Below, one piece after another: positions 54,038 through 63,508 of a DNA stretch of 64,000 nt. This DNA comes from Dermabacter sp. (GTDB lineage: Bacteria > Actinomycetota > Actinomycetes > Actinomycetales > Dermabacteraceae). Location: positions 186,001 to 250,000 of the forward strand of contig JAUNTX010000002.1 of the NCBI GenBank assembly GCA_030538475.1. Reading direction: 5' to 3'. The number at the start of each line of letters is the position of its first letter. Within the stretch, counting starts at the first letter, position 1. Below the pieces are notes generated by a model that worked only from the letters and a program-made list of their open reading frames with translations, was not told the origin of the DNA and searched no databases. Made by a program: the position numbers and the translations under genes.

Positions 54038-54121
54038 TGCGCAAGGGGGGACTTGAACCCCCACGCCCGCTAGGGCACACGGACCTGAACCGTGCGCGTC
54101 TACCAATTCCGCCACTTGCGC
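54038..54121 (-). tRNA. tRNA-Leu (anticodon CAG)
   Basis: 84 nt. Acceptor GCGCAAG pairs with CTTGCGC and the discriminator is A. The anticodon arm CACGG-TTCAGGT-CCGTG shows CAG; a long variable arm (GCCCTAGCGGGC) marks a class II tRNA, and the D-arm (GGCGGAATTGGTAGACGC) and T-arm (GGGGGTTCAAGTCCCCC) are complete. The 3' CCA is not encoded, so it relies on the CCA-adding enzyme at 61921. Confidence 0.95.
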
Positions 54122-54170
54122 GAATGCTTCGGCACCAGGCGATGGACGCACCGAGACCGAAGATTTATCC

Positions 54171-54200
54171 ACTATAACGGCGTGTGAACTGGCCTCATAA
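54171..54200 (-). promoter_or_regulatory. Promoter of tRNA-Leu
   Basis: On the minus strand TTATGA (54200-54195), an 18-nt gap and TATAGT (54176-54171), about 50 nt upstream of the tRNA 5' end. The -10 box is good; the -35 box is weak. Confidence 0.45.
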
Positions 54201-54259
54201 TCAGCGGGAGGGCTGCGTGGCGCATGCCACTGGCGGGTGGTGCGGGTCTGATCTGGCGG

Positions 54260-55108
54260 TTATTCGACGGGGCTGTTGAAGATGGTGAGGATGCCGTTGT
54301 CGCCGACGGAGGTGACGTGGCCGCCGATGACCGTGGCCCGGGTGGGGCCCCATTCGGCCTGGAGGGTGCAGGTGATCTGGTTGGTCTTGGCGGGGATGTC
54401 GACGGGGTCGTCGCACGTGGCGCCGGTGACGGGGATCTTGTTGGCGGCGAGCATGCTGAGTACGAGTGCGGCCACGTCTTCGGGGGCCACGGGGCCTTCC
54501 ACGCCCCACATGCTGCCGGAGCCGTAGGCGTGCACTTCGGCGCCGGGCTCGCTGAGTTTGGCGGCGACCTCGGGGCTGAGGGCCGTGTCGAAGGTGAGGA
54601 GCAGGCCGACTCCCTGTTCGGAGGAGTAGGTGCCGTAGGCGTAGGCGGTGCGTTCGGCGCCGTCGGCGTCGGTGAAGGAGCAGGCCACGCCCTGGCTGCC
54701 GAGCGGCAGGTCCAGGTCGCTCGCGCAGTTGACGTTCTCGAAGAGCCCGTCGGGGTTGGATTCGGCGACGGCCTTTTCGATGGTGGCCTTGGTCATCGGG
54801 AAGTCGAGCTGTTCCACGGCGGTGCCGGTGAGTTCGGCGAGGCTGCTGCTGGCCCAGTGGCCGAAGAGGGCGGGCCCGGCGGTGGCAGGGGTGCGCTCAG
54901 CCTCGGTCGTGGTCGCGGTGGGCGACGGGGTGGCGCTCGTGGTGGCATCGGCCGACGGGATGCGGGTAGAGGTGGCTTTTGGCGGTTGCGGGCTGGCGGT
55001 GCCCGGATCGGCGCTGGGTGTGCCGGAGCACGAGGCGAGCAGGAGGGTCGCGGCAAACATGGCTGCGGAGCTGCGTGCCACGGACTGCCCATTCAGTGCT
55101 CGGGTCAT
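54260..55108 (-). CDS. Lipoprotein with two DUF4333-like repeats
   Basis: 282 residues. Signal peptide with lipobox LLLASC at about residues 22-27, then a Thr/Pro/Ala-rich linker to about 75. Two similar segments follow, each with a Cys pair in the DUF4333 pattern: VNCASDLDLPLGSQGVACSF (about 127-146) and ATCDDPVDIPAKTNQITCTL (about 230-249). Anchored to the outer face of the membrane. Function unknown. The ATG at 55108 has AAAGG about 11 nt upstream; the frame continues open upstream with no coding character. Confidence 0.78.
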   Translation of the reverse strand: MTRALNGQSVARSSAAMFAATLLLASCSGTPSADPGTASPQPPKATSTRIPSADATTSATPSPTATTTEAERTPATAGPALFGHWASSSLAELTGTAVEQLDFPMTKATIEKAVAESNPDGLFENVNCASDLDLPLGSQGVACSFTDADGAERTAYAYGTYSSEQGVGLLLTFDTALSPEVAAKLSEPGAEVHAYGSGSMWGVEGPVAPEDVAALVLSMLAANKIPVTGATCDDPVDIPAKTNQITCTLQAEWGPTRATVIGGHVTSVGDNGILTIFNSPVE

Positions 55109-55295
55109 GGTGTCGATCGCCTTTCGTTCGGGTGCGGCGCCCCTCAAGGGAAGTGGGGCCACGGTGGGGGTGAAGCGAGACGATGTCGCTGCCGCCTCCG
55201 CGGTGAGGGGCGCCGTCACCATCATGACGCGCCCGAGCCAAAAAGTAAAGAGTAGGCAAAGAAGAAATTGTGAAGATTTCTGGCCGGTGGCGCGA

Positions 55296-55766
55296 CTACA
55301 TCTCGAACGGGCGCTCGTACGGCCCGGCCTCGCCCTCGGGAACGCTGACGTTGACCATCCACGAGACCCCGAAGCGGTCCTGGAGACCGCCGAACACGTC
55401 GCCCCACATGACCCGGCTGAGCGGCATGTAGGTGTCGGGGTTGGCGTCCTTCGCGAGCGCCTCGAAGCGCGGGGCGATGGCCTCGAGATCCGCGGCGGAG
55501 TCCCCCACGAGGGCGAGGTTGAAGTTGTTACCCACGCGCACCTCAAACGGGGTCTCCTCGATGATGTCGGCCGCCATGAGGGTGAACAGGTCGGTGCTCA
55601 GCTGCGAGTTCATGACCTTGGTGGCGCTCGGCGAATCCGCAGGCTGGGCGTGCGCCTCGCCGAACGTGGTCACCATGAGCTCACCGCCGAACACGGACTG
55701 GTAGTACTCCATGGCCTCGCGCGTGGTGCCTTCGAAGTTGATGTAGGCGCGCAGTTCAACAGACAT
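55296..55766 (-). CDS. VOC family protein (PhnB/glyoxalase-like), second copy
   Basis: 156 residues. RAYINFEGTTREAMEYYQSVFGGEL opens the protein and LSRVMWGDVFGGLQDRFGVSWMVNV closes it, matching the PhnB-like group and the shorter relative at 10339. Activity not established. Start at ATG 55766 with AGGGA 7 nt upstream. The longer frame upstream runs antisense to nothing real and overlaps the permease gene out of frame. It is separated from the permease by 104 nt. Confidence 0.82.
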   Translation of the reverse strand: MSVELRAYINFEGTTREAMEYYQSVFGGELMVTTFGEAHAQPADSPSATKVMNSQLSTDLFTLMAADIIEETPFEVRVGNNFNLALVGDSAADLEAIAPRFEALAKDANPDTYMPLSRVMWGDVFGGLQDRFGVSWMVNVSVPEGEAGPYERPFEM

Positions 55767-55870
55767 GTGGGGGTCCCTTCCAAAACGATGTGGTGAAGGG
55801 ATCGTACGGTGATCGACCCGAGCAATCCCCGAGAGTTCGCCGGGACAACGCCGGTGTCGGTGCCCGGTGC

Positions 55871-57382
55871 CTAGTCGCCCGCGGATGTGCGGGCGCCGAG
55901 GCGTACGGCGCGCTCGTCGGCCTGTTCGGCAGCCTCGTTGAGCGCGCGCGCCTTTTCGGCCTCCTCGAAGCTCTCGTTGATCGCCGCCACGGAGACGCGA
56001 CGGCGGAACACCAGCCAGTAGGCGATGGTCACGATGGCCACGAAGGGGATGCCGACGGCGGCGGCAATCTGCATCCGCTCCACCGCCAGCACGGTGGAGA
56101 ACACGATGGCGAGGCCCACGAGGCCCGCGATAGCGGTCGCGGAACCGCCGGGCATGCGGAACAGTTCCCGGCCGTCGCGCGTGCGCGCATAGACGAGGTA
56201 GGTGACGAGGATGAGCGCCCACACGAGCACGACGGAGAACGTCACGACGCTCATGAGCATCGGGAAGATCCCGCCGATCCCGGAGACGGCCAGCAGGACG
56301 GTCGCGATGATGCCGATGCTGTGGACGGCAATGCCGGGCACGGGCACGCCCCGGCTTGTGGTCCATCCGAGCGCGCGCGGCGCGAGGTGATCGGCGGCGA
56401 GGGAGTGCAGGAAGCGGCTGCCCGCGTACACGTTCGCGTTCGCAGCTGAGAGCGCCGCGACCAGCACGATGAAGTTCGTGACCGACGCCGCCTGCGGCAC
56501 GCCCACGAGCTCGAAGACCATGACGAACGGCGACTGGTGAACGTCCCCGCCCGCGCCGGAGGCCTTCACCCACGGCACGAGCGCCACGACAATCCCGATG
56601 GCGAGCACGTAGAACAGGCTCAGGCGAATCACTGTGGACTGGGCGGCGGTGCGGATGGACCTGGCCGGATTCTTCGCCTCCGCCGCGGTGATGGACAGCA
56701 GCTCGATCCCGCCGAAGGAGAACATGACGATACTCATCGCCATCCACACGCCCGAAAGACCGAAGGGGAAGAACCCGCCATCGGCGGTCCAGTTGTCCAG
56801 ACCGGCGGCGGGGGCCGACGGCAGCCCCACGAACACGAGCAGCAGACCCACGAGGATGAACAGCACCACCGCGATGACCTTGATGGAGCTGAGGTAGAAC
56901 TCGATCACGCCGAAGCTCTTCACGCTCGCGAGGTTCACGCCAACGATGATCGCGGCGAAGATGACGATCCCGGCCCACAGCGGCACCTGCGGGAACCAGA
57001 AGCCCAGGTAGGTGGCGCACGCGACGATTTCGACAGCCGTCACCGCGACCGTGACGATCCAATACAGCCACCGCACGAGGTAGCCCCAGTAGGGCGAGAG
57101 GTAGCGGGCGGCGAGGGTGCCGAAGCCGCCCTGCACGGGGTAGCGCGAGGCCATTTCCCCCATGGCCAGGGCGATGGTCACGGCGATCATCGAGCCGAAC
57201 GCGAAGCAGAGGATCACCGCGGGGCCCGCCATCCCGATAGCGGAGCCGGAGCCGAGGAACAGGCCCGTGCCGAGCGCGGAGCCCATGGCGATCATCGCCA
57301 TCTGCCCGTGCGTGAGGGACCGCTGGAGGTGCTGGTGGTCGGCGGGAGAGGAGGGGGCCGACGGCGGGTGCTGAGAACGCAT
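55871..57382 (-). CDS. APC superfamily amino acid permease
   Basis: 503 residues and 12 membrane helices. SLTHGQMAMIAMGSALGTGLFLGSG (about 22-46) is the substrate-binding first helix of the amino acid transporter (AAT) family, with the GSALGTGLF motif, and VMFSFGGIELLSITAAEAKNP is helix 6. Relatives carry GABA, D-serine/alanine/glycine or aromatic amino acids with H+. TAACAT lies 6 nt before the ATG and no Shine-Dalgarno is seen, so it is probably leaderless. It runs in the same direction as the rplI operon upstream, separated by a terminator. Confidence 0.88.
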   Translation of the reverse strand: MRSQHPPSAPSSPADHQHLQRSLTHGQMAMIAMGSALGTGLFLGSGSAIGMAGPAVILCFAFGSMIAVTIALAMGEMASRYPVQGGFGTLAARYLSPYWGYLVRWLYWIVTVAVTAVEIVACATYLGFWFPQVPLWAGIVIFAAIIVGVNLASVKSFGVIEFYLSSIKVIAVVLFILVGLLLVFVGLPSAPAAGLDNWTADGGFFPFGLSGVWMAMSIVMFSFGGIELLSITAAEAKNPARSIRTAAQSTVIRLSLFYVLAIGIVVALVPWVKASGAGGDVHQSPFVMVFELVGVPQAASVTNFIVLVAALSAANANVYAGSRFLHSLAADHLAPRALGWTTSRGVPVPGIAVHSIGIIATVLLAVSGIGGIFPMLMSVVTFSVVLVWALILVTYLVYARTRDGRELFRMPGGSATAIAGLVGLAIVFSTVLAVERMQIAAAVGIPFVAIVTIAYWLVFRRRVSVAAINESFEEAEKARALNEAAEQADERAVRLGARTSAGD

Positions 57383-57472
57383 TGCTCAATGTTAAGCCCG
57401 GCGCGGCCCGCGGCTCAGGACGGACCACCCACCGGCCACAAAGAAGACCGGCGACGACAAAGAAGGGCACGG

Positions 57473-57504
57473 AAAAGGCGGGCCTCCCCGAAGGGAAGCC
57501 CGCC
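57473..57504 (-). terminator. Terminator of the rpsF-ssb-rpsR-rplI operon
   Basis: GGCGGGC (57477-57483) pairs with GCCCGCC (57498-57504), and the loop can pair further (CCC with GGG). On the minus strand the stem is followed by TTTTCC, 22 nt after the rplI stop. Confidence 0.75.
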
Positions 57505-57525
57505 ATTTCGCTGAGTGCTGTGCGC

Positions 57526-57996
57526 TTAGGCGCGTGCGCCCTTCGCGGCGACAACCTGGACAACCAGGTTCGCGTACACCTCGTCGTGCAGACGCACGGT
57601 CACGGTGTATTCGCCGAGCGACTTGATGGGCGAGGTGAACTCGACCTTGCGGCGATCGATCTCGCGATCGAACACGGCCTTGACGGCTTCGGCAACCTCG
57701 GTGGAGGTCACGGCGCCGAAGAGGCGACCGCCCTGGCCGGCACGCTCGGCCACAACGACCGGCTTGGTCTGCAGCAGGTCGCGCAGCGCCTGGGCATCCT
57801 CGAGCGAAGCGATGGAACGCTTCGAGGCGGCCACGGCCATCTGATCGAGCTGACGCTCCGCGCCCTTGGTCCACGGGGTGGCCAGGTTGCGGGGCAGGAG
57901 GTAGTTACGGGCGTAGCCCGCCTTGACCTCGACGACATCGCCGGGAGCGCCGAGCTTGGACACCTCGTGGGTGAGGATGAGCTTGGTGTTTGCCAT
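57526..57996 (-). CDS. rplI: 50S ribosomal protein L9
   Basis: 156 residues. VKLILTHEVSKLGAPGDVVEVKAGYARNYLLP is the L9 N-terminal rRNA-binding signature (here starting MANTK), followed by the long connecting helix (about 40-75) and the C-terminal domain ending VVQVVAAKGARA. It binds 23S rRNA at the L1-stalk base and affects frame maintenance. AAAGGA lies 8 nt before the ATG. Last gene of the rpsF operon; 21 nt after rpsR. Confidence 0.96.
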   Translation of the reverse strand: MANTKLILTHEVSKLGAPGDVVEVKAGYARNYLLPRNLATPWTKGAERQLDQMAVAASKRSIASLEDAQALRDLLQTKPVVVAERAGQGGRLFGAVTSTEVAEAVKAVFDREIDRRKVEFTSPIKSLGEYTVTVRLHDEVYANLVVQVVAAKGARA

Positions 57997-58017
57997 GGTC
58001 TAGATCCTTTCTTCTGC

Positions 58018-58254
58018 TCAGCGACCGGAGGTCGAGTAGGGCAGAAGGGCGATCTCGCGGGCGTTCTTCACGGCCTTCGCGATCTGACGCTGCTCCTGGA
58101 CGGACACGCCGGTGACACGGCGGGCACGGATCTTTCCGCGATCCGAGATGAACTTACGAAGAACGGCAGCATCCTTGTAATCGATCGACTCGATTCCGGC
58201 GCTCTTGAGCGGGTTCTGCTTCTTCTTCGGCTTACGAAGAACTGGCTTCGCCAT
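58018..58254 (-). CDS. rpsR: 30S ribosomal protein S18
   Basis: 78 residues. [26 protein letters not shown] and [19 protein letters not shown] are S18 signatures. It lacks the cysteine zinc-finger residues of C+ paralogues. S18 assembles as a heterodimer with S6 on the 16S platform. AAAGGAG lies 7 nt before the ATG. It is 79 nt after ssb. Confidence 0.96.
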   Translation of the reverse strand: MAKPVLRKPKKKQNPLKSAGIESIDYKDAAVLRKFISDRGKIRARRVTGVSVQEQRQIAKAVKNAREIALLPYSTSGR

Positions 58255-58333
58255 CGTGGTGCTCCTTTAGCTTTCTGGAGCCCGGGGTTCTAGCCCGGGA
58301 TGGAAGGAAAAACTGGACAATACTGGGGGGGGT

Positions 58334-58909
58334 TTAGAACGGTGGGGGTTCTTCCGCGCCGCCGCCACTCCAGGGATCGGCACCGGCCGGATTACCGGCC
58401 TGGCCACCCTGGTTGTAGCCGCCGCCACGGTTCTGGCCGTAGCCACCCTGGCCGCCCTGGTTAAAGCCGCCGCCCTGCTGGCCGCCGCCAAATCCGCCCT
58501 GGCTCTGGCCACCCTGGCCCCCGCCGAATCCGCCTCCGCCGCCGCGCTGCACCTTGGTGGGCTTGGCGGTGGCGTAACGGAGCGAGGGGCCCACCTCATC
58601 GACCTGAAGTTCGATGGAGGTGCGGTTGTTGCCGTCGCGATCGGTGTAGGAGCGCTGCTGGAGGCGTCCCTGCACGATCACGCGCGAGCCCTTTTCGAGC
58701 GATTCGGCCACGTTTTCCGCGGCGTCACGCCAGATCGAGCAGCGCAGGAAGAGGGCCTCGCCGTCCTTCCATTCGCTGGTTTGGCGATCGAAGGTGCGCG
58801 GGGTGGAGGCAACGGTGAACGACGCGACGGGAACGCCGGAGTTCGTGAACCGAAGCTCCGGGTCTGCGGTCAGGTTGCCGACCACTGTGATGACGGTTTC
58901 GCCTGCCAT
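58334..58909 (-). CDS. ssb: Single-stranded DNA-binding protein
   Basis: 191 residues. The OB-fold covers about 1-115 ([44 protein letters not shown]). A long Gly/Gln-rich linker (about 125-180) with repeats of GGGQGG- and GGYNQGG-like sequence leads to the acidic tip EEPPPF that recruits repair and replication proteins. Located in the standard actinobacterial position between rpsF and rpsR. AAGGA lies 8 nt before the ATG. Confidence 0.96.
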   Translation of the reverse strand: MAGETVITVVGNLTADPELRFTNSGVPVASFTVASTPRTFDRQTSEWKDGEALFLRCSIWRDAAENVAESLEKGSRVIVQGRLQQRSYTDRDGNNRTSIELQVDEVGPSLRYATAKPTKVQRGGGGGFGGGQGGQSQGGFGGGQQGGGFNQGGQGGYGQNRGGGYNQGGQAGNPAGADPWSGGGAEEPPPF

Positions 58910-58961
58910 GACTCTCTTCCTTCAGCTGGGGGGTTGGTGGGGTGCCGCGTGGCGGCTGGTC

Positions 58962-59252
58962 TCACGCAGCGTCGACGCGCATGAGCTTGGTGCGCAGAAC
59001 GGACTCGTTGAGTCCGAGCTGACGGTCAAGCTCGGCAGCCGTCGCCGGCGTGGAGGTGAAGCTGAGGACGATGTAGACGCCTTCGGCCTTCTTGTTGATC
59101 TCGTAGGCGAACTTGCGCTTGCCCCAGATGTCAACGTTGTCAACGGTGCCGCCCTCAGCGGGGACAACCTGGATGAGCTTTTCGAACGTGGATCCTACGG
59201 TCCGCTCGTCGGTCGACGGGTCGAGGATCACAACCATTTCATACGTGCGCAT
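58962..59252 (-). CDS. rpsF: 30S ribosomal protein S6
   Basis: 96 residues: [19 protein letters not shown] start, [21 protein letters not shown] in the middle and [13 protein letters not shown] end are standard S6. It pairs with S18 in the 30S platform. AGGAGGTG lies 9 nt before the ATG. The 5' leader can form a structure typical of the S6:S18 autoregulatory element. Confidence 0.96.
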   Translation of the reverse strand: MRTYEMVVILDPSTDERTVGSTFEKLIQVVPAEGGTVDNVDIWGKRKFAYEINKKAEGVYIVLSFTSTPATAAELDRQLGLNESVLRTKLMRVDAA

Positions 59253-59269
59253 GTGTGTGTACCCACCTC

Positions 59270-59340
59270 CTGTGGTCTATCGCGGCCACGGTCCTTCCGT
59301 GGCAGGAGGGTTCATGCTGTCCGTGGGCGTTGGACCACAG
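59270..59340 (-). promoter_or_regulatory. rpsF: Probable S6:S18 leader RNA upstream of rpsF
   Basis: In the minus-strand leader, CTGTGGTC (59340-59333) can pair with GACCACAG (59277-59270), enclosing GCCACGG-aagga-CCGTGGC (59303-59285) as an inner hairpin. The 3' arm of the outer stem runs into AGGAGG of the rpsF ribosome site, so a bound S6:S18 dimer stabilising the fold would block translation. A loop region with CCCACGGACAGCATG lies between the stems. Confidence 0.5.
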
Positions 59341-59423
59341 ACTGCACGAGCATACCCGTGATCCGCGGGCGGCGACAGGGCTCACGAGGCGCTGGGACTC
59401 ATCGCACACCCCGACCTCCGCCG

Positions 59424-61799
59424 CTACCCGTCCTCCGGGCCCCGCGTCGGCTGGACGTTGCCGCCCGTCGGCGTCGGCTGCGGAGTGGTCGGGGCCGGGG
59501 TGGTCGGCTGTGGCGCGGGCTGCTGCGTCGGCTGCTCGGTCGGTTGCGGATTCTCCGTCGGCTGCGGGTCCTCCGTCGGCTCCTCGGTCTCCTCCGGCTG
59601 GGTCGTCTCCTCCGTCTGCGTGGGCGAGGGCGCCTGCGTGGGCGACTGCGTGGTGCCCGAGCTGCGGTTGCCGCCGCTCTGCCGCTGGATCTTCGCCTCC
59701 GACGGGAAGTTCATGACCTCCATGCCCTCCATCGAGGGGCGCATGATGTCGAGCCACAGGTCCGTGGGAATGGTGCCGCCGGAGATGTAGCGCTCGCCCC
59801 CAAAGGGCGTGAGCGCCTCTTCCGTGGAGCCGTCGGCCGACGGCTGGAACATGCCCACCGCCGTCACGAGCTGCGGGGTGTAGCCCACGAACCAGGCGGA
59901 GCGGAACGATTCCGAGGTGCCGGTCTTGCCCGCCACGGGGCGATTCATCGCCCGCTGCACCTGATTGGCCGAACCGCTCCCGCTCGTCGGCCCCTGGAGC
60001 GCGACCGTCGCGTTCGTGGCCACGCCCTCCTCGAAGACGCGCTCGCCCGCATCCTTGTGTTCGAAGGCGGTCGAACCATCCGGGTTCGTCACCTTCTGCA
60101 CGATGTAGGGCTCGCGCTTGATGCCGCCGGAGGCCAGCGTGGCGTACGCGGTGGCCATCTCCTGCACGGTGGGTGAGGCGGTGCCGAGCACGTTCGGCGC
60201 CTCCGCATCGAGGCCGGGCGTGTTCTCCGGCAGGCCCAGCTTGATCGCCGCCGCGCGGGTCTTCTCCGGGCCCATGTCGATGTTCAGGTCGGCATACGCG
60301 GTGTTGATCGAGTTCTCCGTGGCCTTCAGAAGGTTCACAGGCCCGTAGGAAATGTTGTTGAAGTTCTTGACGGTCCAGCCGCCGAAGGTCTCGGGCGAAT
60401 TACCGTTCCACGTGGAGCGCAGGCTGTAGCCATCGTCGATCGCGGCCACGAGCGTGAACGCCTTGAACGTGGAGCCGGCCTGCATGCGCGACTGCGTGGC
60501 ATCGTTGCGGCCCTGCTGGATGTAGTCGGGCCCGCCGTACATGGCGCGAATCGCCCCCGTGCTCGGGTCCAGCGTCATCGTGCCCACCTTGTTGTTCTCC
60601 GGGCGGTCCTCCGGCAGGGCGTTCACCGCATCGATCGTGTTCTGCTGGATGCGCGGATCGATCGTGGAGACGATCGTGTAGCCGCCCGTATCCACCTGAT
60701 CGGGCGTGATGCCGTTCTTCTCCATCTCCGCCTTCACGGCGGTGAGGAGGTACCCGTTCGTGCCGCCGAGCTTGTTCTGGGGCGCGTACTCGATGGTCTC
60801 GGGGAAGGTGAGCGCGTCCGCTTCCTCCTTGGTCATGGTCTTCGTTTCGTTGACCTGACGTTCGATCACCCGGGCCCACTTGGTCTGCGCCACCTCGGGA
60901 TTCGCCGCCGGATCGTACGCGCTCGGCGCGGGGATCACGGCCACGAGCAGCGCGGCCTCGGCATCGGTGAGGTCCTTCGCATCCTTGCCGAAGTACGCCT
61001 GAGAGGCCGCCTGCACGCCGTAGGCGGAGCGGCCGAAGTAGATGGTGTTGAGGTAGCGCGCGAGGATTTCATCCTTGCTGATCTCCTGGTCGGTCTTGAC
61101 CGCCATGATCATCTCGCGCACCTTGCCGGAATAGCTCGTGACCGTGCCGGTGTAGTAGTTCTCGACGTACTGCTGCGTGATCGTCGAGCCACCCTGGCGG
61201 GCCCCGCCCTGCAGGTTGTTGAGGAACGCGCGCAGGATGCCGCGCGGGGAGATGCCGCGGTTCTCGTAGAACGTCGAATCCTCGGAGGCCACCACGGCGT
61301 CCTTCACGTTCTGCGGGATCTCGTCTCCGGGCAGGATCGTGCGGTTGAGCTCGCTGAACTCACCCATGAGCGTCTCTCCGTCGGAGAAGTAGACGCGGGA
61401 GGTCTGCGCGATGGCCACGTCGCTGGCCTCGGGAATGTCCGTGTCGTTGTAGAGCCACGCGCCCGCGCCGAGCACGAGCAGCACCATGAGGGCGAGGGTC
61501 GCGGTGATGAGGCGCAGTGAGGGCAGCCAGCGCCACACGCCGCTCTTTCCCGCGCGCGGGTAGTTGAGGAGGTTCTTCTTCGGCTTCGCGCCTCCCGCGG
61601 CGGTCGCTTTCGCGCTCCGGCTCGCGGAAGCCTTCGCGCCCGCGCCGGCGCCCGCGGCACCGGCCGCCGAGCGTGACGTGCCCACCTGGGCGGGCTTCAC
61701 GCTGCGCGAACTGGACTTGGCGGCGCCGGGAGTGCGCGCGGAGTCGGAGATTCGGCGGCCGCCGGGGTTCTTGCGGCCTTTCGAGGGCTTATCGCTCAC
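59424..61799 (-). CDS. Bifunctional penicillin-binding protein (class A PBP)
   Basis: 791 residues. A basic Ala/Ser/Lys-rich cytoplasmic tail (1-90) precedes a membrane helix (about 96-117). The GT51 glycosyltransferase has catalytic Glu173 in SEDSTFYENRGISPRGILR and GGSTITQQYVENYY (203-216). The transpeptidase has Ser443-Thr-Phe-Lys446, Ser497-Ile-Asn499 and Lys625-Thr-Gly-Thr. A Pro/Thr/Gln-rich tail of about 90 residues ends the protein. It polymerises and cross-links peptidoglycan. The gene precedes rpsF, as in other actinobacteria near oriC. Start GTG 61799 is weakly supported by GAGAG upstream. Confidence 0.93.
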   Translation of the reverse strand: MSDKPSKGRKNPGGRRISDSARTPGAAKSSSRSVKPAQVGTSRSAAGAAGAGAGAKASASRSAKATAAGGAKPKKNLLNYPRAGKSGVWRWLPSLRLITATLALMVLLVLGAGAWLYNDTDIPEASDVAIAQTSRVYFSDGETLMGEFSELNRTILPGDEIPQNVKDAVVASEDSTFYENRGISPRGILRAFLNNLQGGARQGGSTITQQYVENYYTGTVTSYSGKVREMIMAVKTDQEISKDEILARYLNTIYFGRSAYGVQAASQAYFGKDAKDLTDAEAALLVAVIPAPSAYDPAANPEVAQTKWARVIERQVNETKTMTKEEADALTFPETIEYAPQNKLGGTNGYLLTAVKAEMEKNGITPDQVDTGGYTIVSTIDPRIQQNTIDAVNALPEDRPENNKVGTMTLDPSTGAIRAMYGGPDYIQQGRNDATQSRMQAGSTFKAFTLVAAIDDGYSLRSTWNGNSPETFGGWTVKNFNNISYGPVNLLKATENSINTAYADLNIDMGPEKTRAAAIKLGLPENTPGLDAEAPNVLGTASPTVQEMATAYATLASGGIKREPYIVQKVTNPDGSTAFEHKDAGERVFEEGVATNATVALQGPTSGSGSANQVQRAMNRPVAGKTGTSESFRSAWFVGYTPQLVTAVGMFQPSADGSTEEALTPFGGERYISGGTIPTDLWLDIMRPSMEGMEVMNFPSEAKIQRQSGGNRSSGTTQSPTQAPSPTQTEETTQPEETEEPTEDPQPTENPQPTEQPTQQPAPQPTTPAPTTPQPTPTGGNVQPTRGPEDG

Positions 61800-61920
61800 G
61801 CTCTCGTGTCCTCTCGTGTGTCCTCAAGCGCCACCGCGTACGCGGCAGCAATTTCATCAGTATGCGGGAGCAGCCTGGGCCGGGAAATAGTCGGGGGTAA
61901 AGTTCACACCCGCCGCACCG

Positions 61921-63399
61921 TCAGCCGTTGCGGGCCTGCCACCACTGCAGGAGACGCTCCGTGGCGGCTTCGCGGCCCAGGGGGCCTTCCTCCATGCGCA
62001 GCTCCAACAGATAGGAATAGGCCTCGCCCACGAGCGGTCCCGGCTCCAGACCCAGCAGTTCCATGATGGCGCGGCCATCCAGGTCGGGGCGGATCTTCCC
62101 GATCTCCTCGCGCGCCTCCACCTCGGCGATGCGCCGCTCGAGGTCGTCGTAGGCGCCGCGCAGCATCGCGGCCTTGCGCTTGTTGCGGGTCGTGCAGTCG
62201 GCCCGGGTTAGTCGGTGCAGGCGCTGCAGGAGCGGCCCCGCATCGCTCACGTAGCGGCGCACGGCGCTGTCGGACCACTCCGCGTCCGCGTACCCGTGGA
62301 ACCGCAGATGCAGTTCCACGAGGCGGGCCACGGCCTTCGTCGTGTCCTTATCAAACTTCAGGGCCTTCATCCGCTTCGCGGTCATGCGCGCGCCCACCAC
62401 CTCGTGAAAGCGGAACGTCACCACCCCGCCGGGCTCGTACGCGCGAGTGTCGGGCTTGCCAACGTCGTGCATGAGGGCCGCGAACCGCAAGATGAAGTCC
62501 GGCCCGGGAACGGGACCGTCGGCCCCCGTCTCAAGATCGATGGCCTGGTCAAGCACCGTGAGGGAGTGGGTGTAGACGTCCTTGTGGCGGTGGTGCTCGT
62601 CGATCTCGAGCTGCATCGCGGGCAGCTCGGGCAGCACGATCGCGGCGAGGCCCAGCTCCACCATCTGCTCGAGCGCGGCGCGCGGGTGAGCGCCGACGAT
62701 GAGCTTGACGAGTTCTTCGCGCACGCGCTCCGCGGAGACGATCTCGAGCCGCCCCGCGAGCGCACGGATCGCCTGCGCAGTCTCCGCTTCAATCGAGAAC
62801 CCGAGCTGGGAGACGAAGCGGACCGCCCGCAGCATCCGCAGCGGATCGTCACTGAAGGACTGTTCGGGGGCCACGGGGGTGCGCAGGACTCCCGTGGCGA
62901 GGTCGTAGAGGCCGCCGAAGGGATCCACGAAGTCGAGCGAGGGCAGGCGCACGGCCATCGCGTTGACCGTGAAGTCGCGGCGGGAGAGGTCTCCCTCGAT
63001 GGCGGTGCCGAACGTGACCGTCGGCTTGCGGGAATCGGCGTCGTATTCCTCGGTCCGATAGGTCGTGATCTCGACCTTGACCCCGTCTTTTTGGGCGCCG
63101 AGGGTGCCGAACGCGCGCCCCATGTCCCAGATGGCGCCGCCGCCCACCCAGGCGCGCAGGATCCGCTCGGTCTCCTCGGGGTGCGCGGAGGTCGTGAAGT
63201 CGAGGTCGTCGCTGCTGCGGCCCAGCAGCGCGTCGCGCACGGGCCCGCCCACGAGCGCGAGCTCGGCACCCGCCTGCTCGAACAGGGCGCCGAGGTCGTG
63301 GATCGAGGGGGGCAGGGCAGCAAACATGGTCGCGGCCCTCGTGCGCACCAGATCAAGATCCAGGACGGGGGCGCCCGGGGTGGTTGCGCGTTCGTTCAC
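61921..63399 (-). CDS. cca: CCA tRNA nucleotidyltransferase
   Basis: 492 residues. The polymerase beta-like head has LVGGPVRDALLGRSSDDLDFTT (about 50-71), RRDFTVNAMAVRLP and FSDDPLRMLRAVRFVSQLGF; an HD domain follows with HKDVYTHSLTVLD and LMHDVGK (about 290-320). It adds or repairs the 3' CCA of tRNAs, needed for the tRNA-Leu here, which lacks an encoded CCA. Also annotated pcnA in actinobacteria. GTG 63399 has GAAAGAG 5 nt upstream. Divergent from the secreted protein gene at the window end. Confidence 0.93.
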   Translation of the reverse strand: MNERATTPGAPVLDLDLVRTRAATMFAALPPSIHDLGALFEQAGAELALVGGPVRDALLGRSSDDLDFTTSAHPEETERILRAWVGGGAIWDMGRAFGTLGAQKDGVKVEITTYRTEEYDADSRKPTVTFGTAIEGDLSRRDFTVNAMAVRLPSLDFVDPFGGLYDLATGVLRTPVAPEQSFSDDPLRMLRAVRFVSQLGFSIEAETAQAIRALAGRLEIVSAERVREELVKLIVGAHPRAALEQMVELGLAAIVLPELPAMQLEIDEHHRHKDVYTHSLTVLDQAIDLETGADGPVPGPDFILRFAALMHDVGKPDTRAYEPGGVVTFRFHEVVGARMTAKRMKALKFDKDTTKAVARLVELHLRFHGYADAEWSDSAVRRYVSDAGPLLQRLHRLTRADCTTRNKRKAAMLRGAYDDLERRIAEVEAREEIGKIRPDLDGRAIMELLGLEPGPLVGEAYSYLLELRMEEGPLGREAATERLLQWWQARNG

Positions 63400-63496
63400 G
63401 GTGACTCTTTCGTTCGGGGGTGGTCGGGCGGTGACGTGGGGCGAGTCACCTGTGCCGTGGCTCGCCGCCGGAGCTTCGCATCCAGGCCGGGCGTTT

Positions 63497-63502
63497 TACA
63501 GT
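63497..63502 (+). promoter_or_regulatory. Leaderless -10 box TACAGT
   Basis: TACAGT ends exactly 6 nt before ATG 63509 and there is no Shine-Dalgarno; +1 would be the A of the start codon. Confidence 0.5.
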
Positions 63503-63508
63503 GGGGGC

